Of a DNA stretch of 6,472 nucleotides, positions 5,983 to 6,472 are shown one piece after another. Source of the DNA: JBEICQ01 sp046297395 (lineage in GTDB: Bacteria > Bacteroidota > Bacteroidia > UBA4408). The notes below the pieces were generated by a model that made no database searches, was not told the DNA's origin, and worked only from the letters and a program-made list of their open reading frames with translations. The position numbers and the translations under genes are program-made. Positions within the stretch are counted from its first letter, which is position 1, and every line of letters starts with the position of its first letter. The stretch lies in the NCBI GenBank assembly GCA_046297395.1, contig JBKCNM010000051.1, positions 1-6,472 on the forward strand, read 5' to 3'.

Positions 5983-6251
5983 ATAGTCCAAACAATTTTA
6001 TCAATGATGAAGCAATTTAGAAAAAAACTTAAACCTGTCCATAATCTATTTATGACTTGGAAAATAGTTCCTTGCAGATGTTCAAGGAGAGACTAATTTC
6101 CAATTCCTGGATGCTCAATGCAGAAGGTTCGCACCGGCTAATGGTTTTCCTGAAAACGGCGGGGATGATACTCAAAAGGTAATTTCTTTGCCGATGGTAG
6201 GCATCACAACATGGAACGCTAATTGGGCAGAGAAATCTGGCCCTTAAACCG
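5983..6251. other. Mostly non-coding stretch upstream of the propeller gene
   Basis: These 269 bases hold the 5' flank of the propeller gene, in which I find no confident promoter, and a plus-strand frame at 6068-6247 that looks coding. A stem-loop lies at 6225-6243: GGGCAGA pairs with TCT-GCCC across a GAAA loop with one bulged G. It sits just after the end of the phosphatase copy 3 and might act as its terminator, but no T-run follows on the minus strand, so that is weak. Confidence 0.45.
6068..6247 (+). pseudogene. Possible orphan C-terminal coding tail of unknown family
   Basis: Between a TAG at 6065-6067 and TAA at 6245-6247 the frame reads LADVQGETNFQFLDAQ, then CRRFAPANGFPENGGDD and TQKVISLPMVGITTWNANW. 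G is frequent at first codon positions (about 21 of 56 codons by my count), which is typical of real coding DNA, and the local composition is GC-richer than the AT-rich gene to the left. I do not recognise the family. There is no plausible start, so if real it is the last part of a gene whose front has been lost. An opposing minus-strand frame is also open here but is Cys-rich and has low first-position G. Confidence 0.3.
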
Positions 6252-6472
6252 TTACACCCTCCCCCCCATCACGCAAATGTCATCCACCTGCTCTCCGGAG
6301 CCGCGGTATTCATCGTGGAATTGCAGAAGTGATTCTCTTTGTTGCTCCATGTCCAGATGGGCGATGCCAAGCAGGAATTCCCTGAACCTGGCTCGGGTGA
6401 GCTTTCTGCCTTTTTCTCCCCCAAACTGATCGGCGTATCCATCGGTAAATAAATAGAGGATATCACCTTCAT
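6252..6472 (-). CDS. SpoIIE/PP2C-type phosphatase, C-terminal 72 residues (copy 3, runs off right edge)
   Basis: The frame in register with copy 2 reads EGDILYLFTDGYADQFGG down to QVDDICVMGGRV and ends with TAA at 6252-6254. It keeps two metal-binding motifs of the PP2C fold (LFTDG and VDD). Against copy 2 the protein differs only in SG for EQ, four to five residues before VDD, and in MGGRV for MGVRV at the end. The rest of the gene lies beyond the window, so I cannot tell whether it is complete. It may be the full-length paralogue from which copy 2 derives. The DNA is GC-rich like copy 2. The frame starting from the ATG at 6470-6472 is a different register and is a shadow. Confidence 0.85.
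   Translation of the reverse strand, partial: EGDILYLFTDGYADQFGGEKGRKLTRARFREFLLGIAHLDMEQQRESLLQFHDEYRGSGEQVDDICVMGGRV
6254..6287 (-). repeat. 34-nt repeated SpoIIE tail, copy 3
   Basis: This block matches 932-965 and 2032-2065 except at 6262 (C instead of A). That change makes a run of seven C and turns the conserved MGVRV into MGGRV. Copies 1 and 3 share TAA as stop codon, while copy 2 uses TGA. Confidence 0.88.

Noticed and set aside
6225..6243. Stem-loop with GAAA loop as a terminator for phosphatase copy 3
   Set aside because: The position fits, but no T-run follows on the minus strand and one base is bulged. It is kept only as a remark, not as a feature.
6269..6472. Minus-strand frame starting MKVISSIYLPMDTP
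   Set aside because: It is the wrong register of the phosphatase gene. The same shadow occurs opposite copy 2 at 2047-2250, and the true register gives LFTDGYADQ and VDDIC.
2030..6472. Diversity-generating retroelement with template and variable repeats
   Set aside because: Differences between the repeats are not adenine-directed, and there is no reverse transcriptase in the window.
1..6472. CRISPR array, tRNA or rRNA genes, insertion sequence
   Set aside because: I saw no regularly spaced short repeats, no cloverleaf-like tRNA sequence, no rRNA signature and no transposase motif on either strand.

Overview
The window looks like chromosomal DNA of a member of the Bacteroidota, possibly from a metagenome-derived contig. 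The pointers are a secreted protein with the N-terminal module 'MSYQAVIRNSSNTLVSNQ', large Asp-box (BNR/sialidase-type) beta-propeller proteins, a Bacteroidota-style SpoIIE-like PP2C phosphatase domain, an AbiEii toxin paired with a DUF6922-like partner, scarce Shine-Dalgarno sites and TAnnTTTG-like promoter elements. Family names come from memory of the motifs; no search was run.

Layout from left to right: (1) 1-580, minus strand, the 5' part of a secreted modular protein running off the left edge. (2) 581-929, non-coding, with a 22-nt exact direct repeat. (3) 930-1104, minus, an AT-rich relic of the C-terminus of a SpoIIE-type phosphatase. (4) 1105-1981, minus, a toxin-antitoxin-like pair: DUF6922-like protein followed by an AbiEii-family nucleotidyltransferase, overlapping by 11 bp. 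(5) 2030-2746, minus, a SpoIIE-type phosphatase domain with all its catalytic aspartates but no N-terminal region. (6) 2736-3493, plus, an Asp-box propeller gene that has lost its 5' end and carries a probable one-base frameshift near its 3' end. (7) 3721-5982, minus, an intact 753-residue secreted Asp-box propeller protein. (8) 5983-6251, mostly non-coding, with a possible orphan coding tail. (9) 6252-6472, minus, the C-terminal part of another SpoIIE-type phosphatase, about 95% identical in DNA to the 2030-2250 copy and running off the right edge.

The unifying oddity is the SpoIIE 3' end. It occurs three times in the same orientation. Copies 1 and 2 share an exact 34-nt block (932-965 and 2032-2065), outside which they diverge abruptly; copy 3 (6254-6287) has it with one mismatch. 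Copies 1 and 2 bracket the AT-rich toxin-antitoxin module. Visibly GC-richer segments (1-600, 2030-3493, 6250-6472) alternate with AT-rich ones (650-2030, 3494-6060), and the changes fall at or near gene ends and the repeated tail. The region therefore reads as a mosaic of recombined pieces: two head-to-head genes without N-termini meet at about 2735-2747, and AT-rich cargo sits next to repeated phosphatase tails. Either a recombination hotspot at the SpoIIE 3' end or assembly errors around a multi-copy sequence could produce this, and the sequence alone does not decide between them.
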